This document shows positions 34,952 to 44,156 of a stretch of DNA of 64,000 nucleotides, in pieces (the stretch's first letter is position 1; each line of letters begins with the position of its first letter). A program made the position numbers and the translations under genes. This stretch comes from Entomomonas moraniae (GTDB lineage Bacteria > Pseudomonadota > Gammaproteobacteria > Pseudomonadales > Pseudomonadaceae), in NCBI RefSeq assembly GCF_003991975.1, contig NZ_CP029822.1:558001-622000 (forward strand), written 5' to 3'. Below the pieces are notes generated by a model, which was not told the DNA's origin, did no database searches, and saw only the letters and a program-made list of their open reading frames with translations.

Positions 34952-34996
34952 GATATTTCCTTAATGCTAATATAGGTATTAAAAGGAAGGAGGGAG

Positions 34997-35299
34997 TTAC
35001 TTAATAGGGTCGTGTACCGTAACAAGTCGGCTACCATCGGTAAAAATGGCTTCTACTTGTACTTTAGGGATAAGATCAGCAACGCCTTCCATCACATCAT
35101 TTTTAGTTAATACCGTACTGGCTTCTTTCATTACATCTTCCAATGTTTTGCCATCACGAGCACCTTCAAGAGCGGCTACAGAAATAATAGCGACTGATTC
35201 AGGATAGTTTAGTTTTACACCTCTGTTTTTACGTCTTTGGGCTACATCAGCTAACGTGTACATCATCAGCTTTTCAATTTCTCTAGGGGTTAATTCCAT
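34997..35299 (-). CDS. ureA: Urease gamma subunit UreA
   Basis: 100 residues from ATG 35299 ([10 protein letters not shown], the canonical start). GGAG lies seven to eight bases before it; the in-frame TTG upstream overlaps this site and is not a start. The sequence ([20 protein letters not shown], then [12 protein letters not shown]-like end) is standard. It is the first gene of the probable thirteen-gene operon running to nikE. Confidence 0.95.
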   Translation of the reverse strand: MELTPREIEKLMMYTLADVAQRRKNRGVKLNYPESVAIISVAALEGARDGKTLEDVMKEASTVLTKNDVMEGVADLIPKVQVEAIFTDGSRLVTVHDPIK

Positions 35300-35538
35300 A
35301 ACTGACTCCAAGTAGTTAAATTAACATTCTCAGGTTCATTCTATTCCGCTAATGGTGTAATGAATATTATCTGTTTGTATAAGTCCTTATAAGTGTATCC
35401 GAATTAGTTATGTTGATTAAGAGACTGGGTAACAACTAATGGATTATTTAAAAAACAAACAGATATGTAATAAGCTATGATTATTCTCTTTGTGCATTAT
35501 TGATGTTGTTTTTGGCTACAGCGTAAGCTGTTTTGGTC
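35300..35538. promoter_or_regulatory. Intergenic promoter region between ureA and the divergent FUSC-like gene
   Basis: About 240 AT-rich bases must carry promoters in both directions. A small palindrome (TATAAG-TCC-TTATA, about 35379-35392) is the only symmetric element seen. I find no clear NikR (GTATGA...TCATAC) or Nac-like site, so nickel or nitrogen control cannot be read from it. Confidence 0.35.
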
Positions 35539-36576
35539 ATGACAATTGACTCGCACTTTAACTTAGCATTTAAATCGTTAGAAGTTTTTGATATGTTAAA
35601 GCACATCAGTTTTCGTGATAATTTCGTTTTCTTTTTTACAGCACTTATAAACTCAAGTATTTGTTATTGCTTCTTTGGTATAACAGGTGCAATGCTGGGT
35701 GTTCTTACGGTTTTATTTGCTAACACAGCTTACTCTGCTAAAAAAGGCAGTAATAATATTTTTTATACAGGGTTTTTATTATTTCTTATTGTGTTAGCAG
35801 GTGGGATCGGGTTTTTATTAAAGTTATCATTACTTTTTTATCTGTTTTTATTTGTTGTATCGTACTTTTATTACGTGAGTTATGACAAGGATATTGTGAT
35901 TGATCGCATTACCCCTTTCATCGTTATTTTTGCTTGCATGGGGACTACGTTACCTACGGTTACTATTGAGCTTCCACTCGCGTACTTAACGGGTATTTGC
36001 ATTAGCCTCATCCTTTTAACCTTACTTCAGCATAAAAAATACGATGTTGATGCGTTTAAACGAGGGTTGTTTTCAAAAGAACTGTATCGAAGCGATAAGC
36101 GTTTGGCTCTACGTGCCTTTATATATAGCATATTCTTGTTTTTAAGTTTAGCCATTCCTGATTATTTGGATTTATACCGTGTTTATTGGGCCCCCTTAAC
36201 ATTTATAGTGTTATTGCAGCCTAAGGAAGTGGGGATCATAAAAATAACATTGTCTCGTTTCTTAGGCAGTGTCTTAGGGGCACTATTTGTCTTTTCATTA
36301 TTTCATTTGCGGCTCTTTGATACCGTTTATTTTGACGTAGTTCTGATCGCTATTGTTACGTTTCTTATGCCAACATTTTTAAAGTTAAATTATGTTTTTA
36401 AAACATTTGCCTTCACGGTCTTTGTTTTATTACTGATTGAGGAAGCAGAATATTGGGGGGACCCTACTTATCTTTTACCCTATTCAAGAGTTTATGAAAC
36501 TTTAATTGGTGGTAGTGTGGCGCTTTGTGCCAGTTTTGTTTTAAAGCAAGTTAGACGTCTTCCCCGTATAGCATAG
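35539..36576 (+). CDS. FUSC-family membrane protein
   Basis: 345 residues from ATG 35539; ATG 35593 (MLKHISFRDN), with AGAAG eight bases upstream, is an equally good start. About ten membrane helices in two groups separated by a cytoplasmic stretch (LLQHKKYDVDAFKRGLFSKE). The second group with VLLQPKEVGIIKITLSRFLGS and its R-x-x-G/S-x-x-G-A pattern is typical of fusaric acid resistance/aromatic acid exporter-like (FUSC) proteins. It is shorter than full-length YccS/AaeB proteins. Substrate unknown; export of a toxic organic acid is the usual proposal. Confidence 0.7.
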   Translation: MTIDSHFNLAFKSLEVFDMLKHISFRDNFVFFFTALINSSICYCFFGITGAMLGVLTVLFANTAYSAKKGSNNIFYTGFLLFLIVLAGGIGFLLKLSLLFYLFLFVVSYFYYVSYDKDIVIDRITPFIVIFACMGTTLPTVTIELPLAYLTGICISLILLTLLQHKKYDVDAFKRGLFSKELYRSDKRLALRAFIYSIFLFLSLAIPDYLDLYRVYWAPLTFIVLLQPKEVGIIKITLSRFLGSVLGALFVFSLFHLRLFDTVYFDVVLIAIVTFLMPTFLKLNYVFKTFAFTVFVLLLIEEAEYWGDPTYLLPYSRVYETLIGGSVALCASFVLKQVRRLPRIA

Positions 36577-36670
36577 GGTAAGTTAACGGGATTTGATTAA
36601 ATAAAAATTTATGTTTTGATGACTATGACGTTACGGTTTGCTTATTACTATATAAGCTTTCTAGTAAGCA

Positions 36671-37375
36671 ATGGTCATAAAAATGAATACAATTACTTAT
36701 AGCGATATTGAACAATTTAATTATTGGTGGAATGTTTCGGGTAGCTGGGTTGAGGAGCCTAATAGACGCCGCGGTGGCGAAAGCGGTGTTTTAATACATA
36801 AGGATAAAGTAGGGCAGGTTTTTTACGTTAAACGCCAAGAAAAACATATTTATCGTAGTCTATTTTTTCCTTTTGGTCAGCTAACAATTAAGCGCGAAAA
36901 TTTCGCCTATCAGGCATTTAAAAAAATAGGAATAACAACACCAGAGCTTGTTTATTGTGGTGTCTCTGGCGATAGAGCTATTTTAGTAACAAAAGAGTTA
37001 AAAGGCTTTATTAGCTTCGAGCAATGGCTCGATCAATCAAATGATAGTGATGCTAATGAAATAGCTTTATTTGCTGTGTTAAGAAGTATTGCAAACGTCT
37101 TATCTAAAATGCATAAGCATCGTTCTCAGCATAATTGTGTTTATCCAAAGCATATTTTTATTAATTTAAATGATGTCCAGCAAGGTAAGGAAAATATAGA
37201 AATAGCTTTGCTCGATCTAGAAAAATCTAGGAAGCGTTTTACTGCGAAACAAGCGACGCTGCATGATTTGCCACAGATTAGGAGGCATACATCATTAACC
37301 ATGAATGAATGGAGATATTTTGTTCAGCAATATGAGATTGCGTGTGACGCTTTTTTTCCTTCTTTATACATTTAA
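36671..37375 (+). CDS. InaA/WaaP-type lipopolysaccharide kinase-like protein
   Basis: 234 residues (230 if ATG 36683 is used; no strong ribosome-binding site for either). The protein-kinase-like fold is visible: FYVKRQEKHIYRS (ATP Lys), RENFAYQAFKKIGITTPELV, then SKMHKHRSQHNCVYPKHIFI (HxDL-like loop, here H-N-C-x-x-x-H-I) and LLDLEKSR (metal Asp). InaA proteins of pseudomonads belong to this Kdo/WaaP group, which phosphorylates LPS core sugars. The methyltransferase 22 bases downstream is probably co-transcribed. Confidence 0.75.
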   Translation: MVIKMNTITYSDIEQFNYWWNVSGSWVEEPNRRRGGESGVLIHKDKVGQVFYVKRQEKHIYRSLFFPFGQLTIKRENFAYQAFKKIGITTPELVYCGVSGDRAILVTKELKGFISFEQWLDQSNDSDANEIALFAVLRSIANVLSKMHKHRSQHNCVYPKHIFINLNDVQQGKENIEIALLDLEKSRKRFTAKQATLHDLPQIRRHTSLTMNEWRYFVQQYEIACDAFFPSLYI

Positions 37376-37397
37376 AACTAGGGTTTAGGTAGTTATT

Positions 37398-38087
37398 ATG
37401 ATAGATAAAAATTTCTTTGAGAAAACTTGTGTTGAATTAACCTTTTCAGATAAATACGATAAAGAGCATGCCATAAAGTATTATCATAAACACCAGCAAG
37501 GCTTTTGGCGTAAGCTCTCGCATTGGCGAGAAGAGCAAATGATACGAGAAGCTCTTAAAACAGCAGGTGACCCATTGTCGGTATTAGATTTACCTTGTGG
37601 GGCTGGCAGATTTTGGTCGTTATTGTCAGAGAATAAAGAACGCCGTATTTATGCGGCAGATAACTCTCCGCACATGATCGATGCAGCAATATCTTTACAG
37701 CCAATAGAGATCACACAAAAGATCCATACTTTTCAATCATCTGCTTTTGATATCCAAGTAGAAGATAACGCGGTTGATTGTGTGTTCTGTATTCGTTTAC
37801 TTCATCATATCGGTGAGCATGAACACCGTTTAGAGCTATTGCGAGAGTTCCATCGAGTTACTCGTGATACAGTGATTGTTTCTCTATGGGTGGATGGTAA
37901 TTTCAAAGCATGGCGTAGACGCCAATCTGAATCGACAGGTTCGCATACACAAAATAATAGATTTCTAGTGAGTAGATCAGACATTGAAGCTGAGTTTAAA
38001 GCGTCTGGTTTTGATATCTTAGAGTATCATGACTTCTTCCCAAAGTATGCGATGTGGCGTACTTATGTATTAAGAAAGATAAGATAA
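37398..38087 (+). CDS. Class I SAM-dependent methyltransferase next to an InaA-type kinase
   Basis: 229 residues. SAM motif I is VLDLPCGAGRFWSLL (about 62-76), followed by AADNSPHMI and CVFCIRLLHHIGEHEHRLEL. The N-terminal 55 residues (YYHKHQQGFWRKLSHWREEQ) are basic and may contact a charged substrate. Pairing with an LPS-kinase-like gene occurs in Pseudomonas and suggests modification of a surface sugar or lipid; the substrate is not known. Ends in front of a strong terminator. Confidence 0.75.
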   Translation: MIDKNFFEKTCVELTFSDKYDKEHAIKYYHKHQQGFWRKLSHWREEQMIREALKTAGDPLSVLDLPCGAGRFWSLLSENKERRIYAADNSPHMIDAAISLQPIEITQKIHTFQSSAFDIQVEDNAVDCVFCIRLLHHIGEHEHRLELLREFHRVTRDTVIVSLWVDGNFKAWRRRQSESTGSHTQNNRFLVSRSDIEAEFKASGFDILEYHDFFPKYAMWRTYVLRKIR

Positions 38088-38166
38088 TTCAATTTCTTAT
38101 AAACCATAATAATAAAATTGTAGTGGAAATATAAAACGTTTATCATTACATAATGATAGATAATCA

Positions 38167-38193
38167 AAAGGCTAGCTTATGCTAGCCTTTTTA
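38167..38193 (+). terminator. Rho-independent terminator after the kinase-methyltransferase pair
   Basis: AAAGGCTAGC (38167-38176), loop TTAT, GCTAGCCTTT (38181-38190), then a T-run: a perfect ten-base stem. Confidence 0.9.
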
Positions 38194-38254
38194 CTTTTCT
38201 TAGAACCTATCATTAATATTCAACAGTCAAATAGTTACCAAAACAGTTATCACT

Positions 38255-38446
38255 TTATTGCCATCCTTGAAATACTCTATTGTTTCCTTGTCGGCTTACT
38301 TTGGTTTCAAAACAGATTCTAGCAAAGTCTTCTTGATAGCATTTGCCGTTATTAATTATTAGCGAGTATCTGCCTCCCGCATTAGCAACTATAAGATATG
38401 ACAAAGTTCCAGATAAAACCCAACTAAGTACCAGCAAATCATTCAC
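38255..38446 (-). CDS. Small exported protein, unknown (GTG start)
   Basis: 63 residues from GTG 38446, preceded by GAGG at five bases' distance. The first 22 residues are hydrophobic with no basic start (MNDLLVLSWVLSGTLSYLIV), acting as signal or membrane anchor; the rest holds two Cys (GKCYQEDFARICFE) that could form a disulfide. No family recognised. Isolated gene; moderately likely to be real. Confidence 0.4.
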   Translation of the reverse strand: MNDLLVLSWVLSGTLSYLIVANAGGRYSLIINNGKCYQEDFARICFETKVSRQGNNRVFQGWQ

Positions 38447-38806
38447 ATTTGCCTCATCACAAGCACAACTGACCTACAACAGCAATGATGCATATAATCA
38501 ACCGTAATCGTGGACTGGATACACGTTTTAAGATGCATTTCTATAAAAGAATGCTTTATATAACCTTTCTTAGAGGTTAACTGGTTAGATATAAACGGCC
38601 TTCTTTGGCTGCGTAATGGCCTCTACTTAGGTTTTAACTGTAAGATGGAGTGTTATAGGTGAATGGCTCGATGATAAGGGGTTCACTTATTTTTTGAGAT
38701 ATGTTATCGAAGAGGGGGGATGTAGGTGCTTTGTAAAAGTTAGGGGATTAGGTATGGCCTACCTAATCCCCTTGGTATTAAGTGAAAATATTATTTGATG
38801 AACCTG
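38447..38806. terminator. Gap with a 12-bp hairpin after eptA
   Basis: GGGGATTAGGTA (38743-38754) pairs perfectly with TACCTAATCCCC (38760-38771), 36 bases after the eptA stop on the minus strand. T-runs are weak, but it is probably the eptA terminator. Nothing else is seen in this gap. Confidence 0.55.
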
Positions 38807-40477
38807 TTATTCGTATTCACAACTCTTAAATATATCTAACGATGGGTCATATTCCTTTGTTGAAACATCAAGGGCACCTAATACAGTGTGAAATAAGTTA
38901 TCGTGTGATACGTTTTGATCATTCTTTGCCTTATCCGCTAAACAAGTTTTATTGATGCGGTGGTTATTCATAAAGCTATCAGATAACCAAAAAATCATCG
39001 GAATATGTGTTTGCTGTTTAGGTGCAATTCTATAAGGTGCACCGTGTAGATAAAAACCATCTTCCCCTAACGATTCACCATGATCAGACATGTATAACAT
39101 AGCGGTTGAGAACTGATCGCTGTGCTTTTTAAGTAGCTCAATAGTTGAGTTAAGTACAAAATCAACATTAACAATGGTATTGTCATAGGCATTAACTAAC
39201 TCTTGTTGTGAGCAGCTGTCTATTTCTGTACTTTTACACGCTGGGGTAAATTTTTCTTGATCCTTTTGATAGCGCTCATGATAGGCAGGACCATGACTAC
39301 CGTTGGTATGTATTACAATAACGGTATCATCTGTGCGCTCATTAATGTATTGATCTAGTCCATTTAACAATTGAATGTCATAGCAAAGCCCCCCTTTACA
39401 GAGTTCTGCCGGTTCTGTCTTATTAATCTCAAGTGTTGGTACACGGTTACATACCTCTTTACAGTTGGAATCATTATCTTTCCAATATACATTAACCCCT
39501 GTGCGCGCAATAATATCGAGTACGTTATCTTCATTAATTGCTAGAGTACGGTCAAAGCTTTTACGTGGCATATTTGAAAACATACAAGGAACAGAAATAG
39601 CAGTGGCTGTTCCACAAGAACTAGCATGTTCAAAATTAAATAAGTTTGATTGTTTTGATAACAAGGGATTTGTCTCACGCTCATAACCATTAAGTGAAAA
39701 GTTTTGTGCCCGTGAAGTTTCACCTACAACGATAATGATCAGTTTCTTTTTCTGTGGGTTAGTTGCTATTTTTCGTTTAGCATCTTCCCCTATATGGGTG
39801 AAAGGCACTTCTGATTTATAGTGTTTGTTAACCATATCGCCGAGAGCATAAATATAATTGGTGGGAGAAATTAGTTTTAAGGTTGATTTATTGGTTTTGA
39901 GGAAAAAACTATATTCACCCGGTAGTGAAAAGTAGAGTGCGCCTAAAATAGCAACAGAGATGAGAATATTAACAGTCCGTAAAGTTGCTGATTTTAGAAA
40001 TGATATTTTTTTAACTTTGATGAAGAAGATTACAAATAGACTTGGTAATAAGCCAAAAATAATAAACCATAAGACAAGTTTGCCATTGAGAAGGGTGATT
40101 GCTTCATAAGTGTTGGTTTGAAAGATATTAACCAACATGTCATTATCAATATAGATACCATAAAATAGAGAAAAATAGCTACCTAGAGCACTACAGCAAA
40201 GGAGTATAACAAGTAGCGGTTTTCTAATAGGTTTTACAAAGAATAAAGTAAAAAGAATATTGAGAACGCAAAAAATAAAAATAATAAAAGAACCAAATAA
40301 AAGATAATCATCTTTATTATTCATGCTTAATGCATCGATAACTTTTGCAAAAAAGGCAATATTAAAGCAAGCAGTAAACACTAATGCACTGACCCAAATA
40401 AAGCTTAAACTATTGCATTGGATAATGTTTAGTTTACTCGTAACGGATTGTAGTTTTTTATACAGTGTTGTCAACAT
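38807..40477 (-). CDS. eptA: Phosphoethanolamine transferase EptA
   Basis: 556 residues. Five N-terminal membrane helices (residues about 20-185) precede a periplasmic alkaline-phosphatase-like domain. The metal and catalytic residues are visible: Glu253 in VGETSRAQNF, the Thr nucleophile region SCGTATAISVPCM (290-292), SHGPAYHERY and SDHGESLGEDGFYLHG. Several Cys pairs match those of EptA/MCR proteins. It transfers phosphoethanolamine from phosphatidylethanolamine to lipid A, lowering negative charge and giving polymyxin resistance. The two-component pair upstream on the same strand is its likely regulator. Confidence 0.92.
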   Translation of the reverse strand: MLTTLYKKLQSVTSKLNIIQCNSLSFIWVSALVFTACFNIAFFAKVIDALSMNNKDDYLLFGSFIIFIFCVLNILFTLFFVKPIRKPLLVILLCCSALGSYFSLFYGIYIDNDMLVNIFQTNTYEAITLLNGKLVLWFIIFGLLPSLFVIFFIKVKKISFLKSATLRTVNILISVAILGALYFSLPGEYSFFLKTNKSTLKLISPTNYIYALGDMVNKHYKSEVPFTHIGEDAKRKIATNPQKKKLIIIVVGETSRAQNFSLNGYERETNPLLSKQSNLFNFEHASSCGTATAISVPCMFSNMPRKSFDRTLAINEDNVLDIIARTGVNVYWKDNDSNCKEVCNRVPTLEINKTEPAELCKGGLCYDIQLLNGLDQYINERTDDTVIVIHTNGSHGPAYHERYQKDQEKFTPACKSTEIDSCSQQELVNAYDNTIVNVDFVLNSTIELLKKHSDQFSTAMLYMSDHGESLGEDGFYLHGAPYRIAPKQQTHIPMIFWLSDSFMNNHRINKTCLADKAKNDQNVSHDNLFHTVLGALDVSTKEYDPSLDIFKSCEYE

Positions 40478-40622
40478 CTTGAACTCAACTTAATTAAAAC
40501 GGGTTATTTAAAAACTATGGAACTGTGAGGACTACTTTAAATAAACTTGCTTACCAAGGAGTTCATCGTTAAATAAATAAAAGTTTATATAGTTTGAAAA
40601 TAACTAAAATACAAATAGAAAA

Positions 40623-40650
40623 GGCTGAGTAATCAGCCTTTTTTATGTTG
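40623..40650 (-). terminator. Small hairpin between the sensor kinase and eptA
   Basis: AAAAGGCTGA (40619-40628) and TCAGCCTTTT (40634-40643) form a ten-base stem with a T-run on the plus strand and A/T-rich flank on the minus strand; it can terminate the kinase message before eptA, implying a separate eptA promoter in 40478-40618. Confidence 0.7.
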
Positions 40651-40659
40651 GAATTTAAG

Positions 40660-42024
40660 CTAGTAAGATAGGGTCAAACAGATACAACAACCGGGGTTTG
40701 CATCTTCAATCGTTAAGGTCATATTGTGCATGTGCGCAACTGCAGCGACCATGCTTAACCCTAAACCATTACCAGGCGTATGACGGCTACGTTCAGAGCG
40801 GTAAAACCGTCTTAGTACGTCTTTTCGCTCTGCGTCTGGAATACCAATGCCTGTGTCAGTGACCTTTAACAAAATTTTTTGTGGGGTATTCTCCAGTGTT
40901 ACGCTAACATGGCCATGGCTAGGGGTGAATTTAAGGGCATTGTCTAATAAATTACTAAGGGCATCAAATAATAGGTATTGGTCACCTTGAATAATAAGCG
41001 GTTTGTCTTTTTTATGTAGGGTGAGTTCGATTTCTTTTTCTTCCGCCACGGGTTCATAAAACTCCACCACATCATTCACAATGGTATTTAAATCAACAGT
41101 GGAAAAGTTTTGACGTTGTAGGCTATTTTCTACTTCCGAAATTTTTAAAAGTGATTTAAAGGTATAGAGTAGCGCTTGTGCTTCTTCTATGGCCTGATTA
41201 ATTACTTGTTCGTACTCTTCTTTTGTGCGCTCTTTTCGTTGCATACGTTCTAGCCCTGCGAGTAACCTTGTGAGAGGGGTGCGTAGGTCGTGGGCAATAT
41301 CATCACATGCAGTTTTTAAGTGTTGCATTAATCGCTCAATTTCATCAAGCATTTGGTTTAAGATCTGCGCGAGCAGATTAATATCATTTCTTTTGTTATT
41401 AACGGGGAGACGCTCTTTTAAATCACCTTGAATTATTTTTTTAATAGCGGCGGTGGTTTTATCCAGTTGCCTCTGGGCACTCTGGCCGATCAAGATGGCA
41501 CCAAGACCTCCCATGATTAAGATAATTCCTAAACTTGAAAGCATTGCCCCTACCAGTAACTCATTAAACTCGTGAAGGCCACGAATATTCGAGGAGACGA
41601 TAACGATAATGTTTGAGTCAGGGATTTTGTATAAAATACCACGCAAGACAAGGCGTTTTGAGTTACTAATACGCCGTATATAAAATTCGTAAGGGATATT
41701 AAATTCTATTTTTTCAGGAAGTGATCTTAAATCGCCAGCAATATGTTGTCCTTTATCGGTAAATAAACTAAGAGGCTCTAAAAGACTAGAGTCATTTTTA
41801 ACAGATTTTTCTATAAGACTTTCTAGCTGTTCTATTGGGATCGTTTTTATTTGAGCAGCTCGGGCTTGTAATGATTCATCGACTTCTTTAATCATGTAGT
41901 GCGTTGTTTTCCAGTAAATATACCCGAATAAAAGCAATACAGAAAAAATAAAGATAAGTAAAAAGGTAACTGCAACTCTAAAGCCCGTGGTATGCCAAAT
42001 TTTATTTAATCGAACGAAGGACAT
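40660..42024 (-). CDS. Two-component sensor histidine kinase
   Basis: 454 residues. TM1 about 14-37, a periplasmic domain of about 118 residues, TM2 about 158-181, HAMP about 183-235, phospho-acceptor His245 in DDIAHDLRTPLTR, N-box NLLDNALKFTP, G1 TGIGIPD and G2 GNGLGLSMV. The long periplasmic domain is unlike classical PmrB, whose loop is short, so I avoid that name although the gene sits next to eptA. It overlaps the response-regulator gene by 23 bases. Confidence 0.85.
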   Translation of the reverse strand: MSFVRLNKIWHTTGFRVAVTFLLIFIFSVLLLFGYIYWKTTHYMIKEVDESLQARAAQIKTIPIEQLESLIEKSVKNDSSLLEPLSLFTDKGQHIAGDLRSLPEKIEFNIPYEFYIRRISNSKRLVLRGILYKIPDSNIIVIVSSNIRGLHEFNELLVGAMLSSLGIILIMGGLGAILIGQSAQRQLDKTTAAIKKIIQGDLKERLPVNNKRNDINLLAQILNQMLDEIERLMQHLKTACDDIAHDLRTPLTRLLAGLERMQRKERTKEEYEQVINQAIEEAQALLYTFKSLLKISEVENSLQRQNFSTVDLNTIVNDVVEFYEPVAEEKEIELTLHKKDKPLIIQGDQYLLFDALSNLLDNALKFTPSHGHVSVTLENTPQKILLKVTDTGIGIPDAERKDVLRRFYRSERSRHTPGNGLGLSMVAAVAHMHNMTLTIEDANPGCCICLTLSY

Positions 42025-42697
42025 AGCCCGCTCCCCGAACAGTTTGAATCATAGAGAGTTCATCACTGGTATCGATTTTTTTTCTTAACCGTCCCATATG
42101 CACTTCAATCACATTCGTTTGGTCATGGTAGTGATATTGCCAAACGGCTTCAAATAACATGGTTTTTGTGACGACTTGATCGGCATGTTCGGCGAGATAG
42201 ATTAGTAATGCGTACTCACGGGGAACTAAGTTAATGTCTCTAGTCCCCCGTTTGACTTCGCGTTTTAACAAGTCGATTTCCAAATCACCAATCATGAGTT
42301 TGTTTGATGTTGGTTCTGTATCTTTTTGAATATAGCGTCTTCTTGTTAATGCATCAATTCGAGCGGTTAACTCAATAAACTCAAAAGGTTTGCAAAGATA
42401 ATCATCACCACCTGCTTTTAGTCCTTGTACGCGTTCATCCAATTGAGATAAGGCGCTTAATATAAGTACAGGGGTTATTACTTCGGCATTACGCAGTGAT
42501 AGTAAAACGCTTAAACCATCTAGCCCCCCAGCTAGCATGCGGTCTAATACAATCGCATCATAAGGATTTGCTAATGCTTTGATAAGACCGTCGCGTCCTG
42601 TTAGTGCAGTAGTCACCATAAGGCCATGATCTTGCAGTGCTTCTTTTATTTCTTCCGACGTTTTTAAATCATCTTCAACGACAAGAATGTGTTTCAT
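42002..42697 (-). CDS. OmpR-family response regulator (partner of the adjacent kinase)
   Basis: 231 residues. Receiver domain with acidic pair Glu8/Asp9-10, phosphorylated Asp52 (VLDRMLAGGLDG) and Lys in CKPF; C-terminal winged helix with VPREYALLIYLAEH and VIEVHMGRLRKKID, ending in TVRGAGYVLR. Translation is coupled to the kinase. The likely regulon includes eptA. It is divergent, 110 bases away, from a second response regulator. Confidence 0.88.
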   Translation of the reverse strand: MKHILVVEDDLKTSEEIKEALQDHGLMVTTALTGRDGLIKALANPYDAIVLDRMLAGGLDGLSVLLSLRNAEVITPVLILSALSQLDERVQGLKAGGDDYLCKPFEFIELTARIDALTRRRYIQKDTEPTSNKLMIGDLEIDLLKREVKRGTRDINLVPREYALLIYLAEHADQVVTKTMLFEAVWQYHYHDQTNVIEVHMGRLRKKIDTSDELSMIQTVRGAGYVLRSIK

Positions 42698-42807
42698 AGT
42701 ATCTTCTGATCTTAATGATATATTTTAGATTGATAGTATGCCTTATAATAACCCCTTTGTATGTCGCCAAAATATAAATAAAAGTTTAACTTTGATTAGG
42801 AGATAGT

Positions 42808-43482
42808 TTGAGAGTACTTGTTATTGAGGATGATAAGCGCACCGCAGAATATCTTTCTAGTGGGCTAGGACAAAATAATTATGTTGTGGATGTTGCACAT
42901 GATGGTTTAGAGGGTAGGGACATGGCATTAGAAGGTATTTACGATATTATTCTCGTCGATCGACTATTGCCAACGCTTGATGGTATTAACCTTGTGAAGC
43001 AATTACGTGAAAAGCGTTTGATGATCCCTATTCTCATGTTAAGTGCATTAGGAACCCCTTTGCATAAGTCAGAGGGGCTACAGGCTGGTTGTGATGATTA
43101 TTTAAGTAAGCCTTATGCTTTTATAGAATTAGTCACCCGCTTAGAAATTTTATTAAATCGCTATCGTAATAATATAAACACCAATGTATTGCAAGTAGAG
43201 GATTTACAATTGGATCGTGAAACTCGAATCGTTACACGAGCAGGAAAAGTTATTTCTTTGCAATTGCGTGAGTCGTTGATTTTAGAAAAACTTATGTTGA
43301 ATAAAGGTCAAGTAGTGACTCGCCTCTTGTTATTAGAAAGTGCGTGGAATTATGCATTTGACCCCAAAGATAATATCATCGACAAGCATATTTATAAACT
43401 ACGCCAGAAAATGGATATAGGCTTCTCTAAGCACTTAATTCATACAGTTACAGGCCAAGGGTATATGATTAGGGAATCATAA
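42808..43482 (+). CDS. Second OmpR-family response regulator, no cognate kinase beside it (TTG start)
   Basis: 224 residues. The start is TTG 42808 with AGGAGA four bases upstream; the protein then begins MRVLVIEDD as expected. Asp51 (ILVDRLLPTLDG) and Lys in LSKPYAF are intact, as is the winged helix (KHIYKLRQKMD, TVTGQGYMI). No kinase gene follows: the next 600 bases are non-coding or decayed. It may be served by the divergent kinase or by one elsewhere, or be an orphan left after loss of its partner. Confidence 0.85.
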   Translation: MRVLVIEDDKRTAEYLSSGLGQNNYVVDVAHDGLEGRDMALEGIYDIILVDRLLPTLDGINLVKQLREKRLMIPILMLSALGTPLHKSEGLQAGCDDYLSKPYAFIELVTRLEILLNRYRNNINTNVLQVEDLQLDRETRIVTRAGKVISLQLRESLILEKLMLNKGQVVTRLLLLESAWNYAFDPKDNIIDKHIYKLRQKMDIGFSKHLIHTVTGQGYMIRES

Positions 43483-44114
43483 ATGATGTTAGTTAGTATT
43501 TTTGGTGTAGCAAGGGTAGGATGCTTTTATAAAATTATTCATTACCTACAAACATAACTATAAACTTAATGTGATTGAGGGAGTAATTGACCGTCTGCAC
43601 CACCCAATGAAAACAACACCCAAGGTTATGTTAAGCGTGCTTTTAATAATCTAGACGTTAGTCCAGAGAAGCTATAGAGCTAACGGATCAAGTACTATTA
43701 TTACTCGTCATATGCAAGTAATAGCTAAATAAGTGCTATTAAAAACTATTTCTATGTCGCCTAAGTCGTAGCTTTAGGTTATCTCTACTACTTGATTGAT
43801 CGGTTAGAGAGTACAAGAACTAAAAGACTATCAAGAGAAATTAACCCATGAGTAAACTGAAAACAATAAGCTAGGTGATAGCATTGCTAACCGAACTAAG
43901 CGTTGTATGTCAAAATCAGTTGCCTAGTGTCTACTAATACAACTACCACCAACAAGCCTGATGCAATTACCGTCCAACTTACGAAAATGTTAGACAAGAT
44001 TACTTACGTATCAGATTCGAAATAGCAAAAACTAAGGGGTAGATATTGGATTACAGTCTTGTATTTAAGAAGTTTGTTTAAAATAATTGCGGAAACGGTT
44101 TAAAGGAAGCTAAT
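43483..44114. other. Decayed stretch, possible IS3-type OrfB relic
   Basis: No intact gene. From 43890 to about 44060 the plus strand reads, with three in-frame stops, TELSVVCQNQLPSVY, RPTYENVRQDYLRIRFEIAK and TKG, which resembles the N-terminal region of IS3-family OrfB (usually ...RSSYYY... and ...KGRYGYRRI). The match is weak. The remainder shows nothing. Confidence 0.3.
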
Positions 44115-44150
44115 AAAAAAGCCTTGTATTTTAATAAATACAAGGCTTTT
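44115..44150 (-). terminator. Terminator of the tRNA-Arg-His-Leu cluster
   Basis: AAAGCCTTGTATT / AATACAAGGCTTT around a short loop, with T-runs on both strands; on the minus strand it lies just after tRNA-Leu. Confidence 0.9.
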
Positions 44151-44156
44151 AGTATT

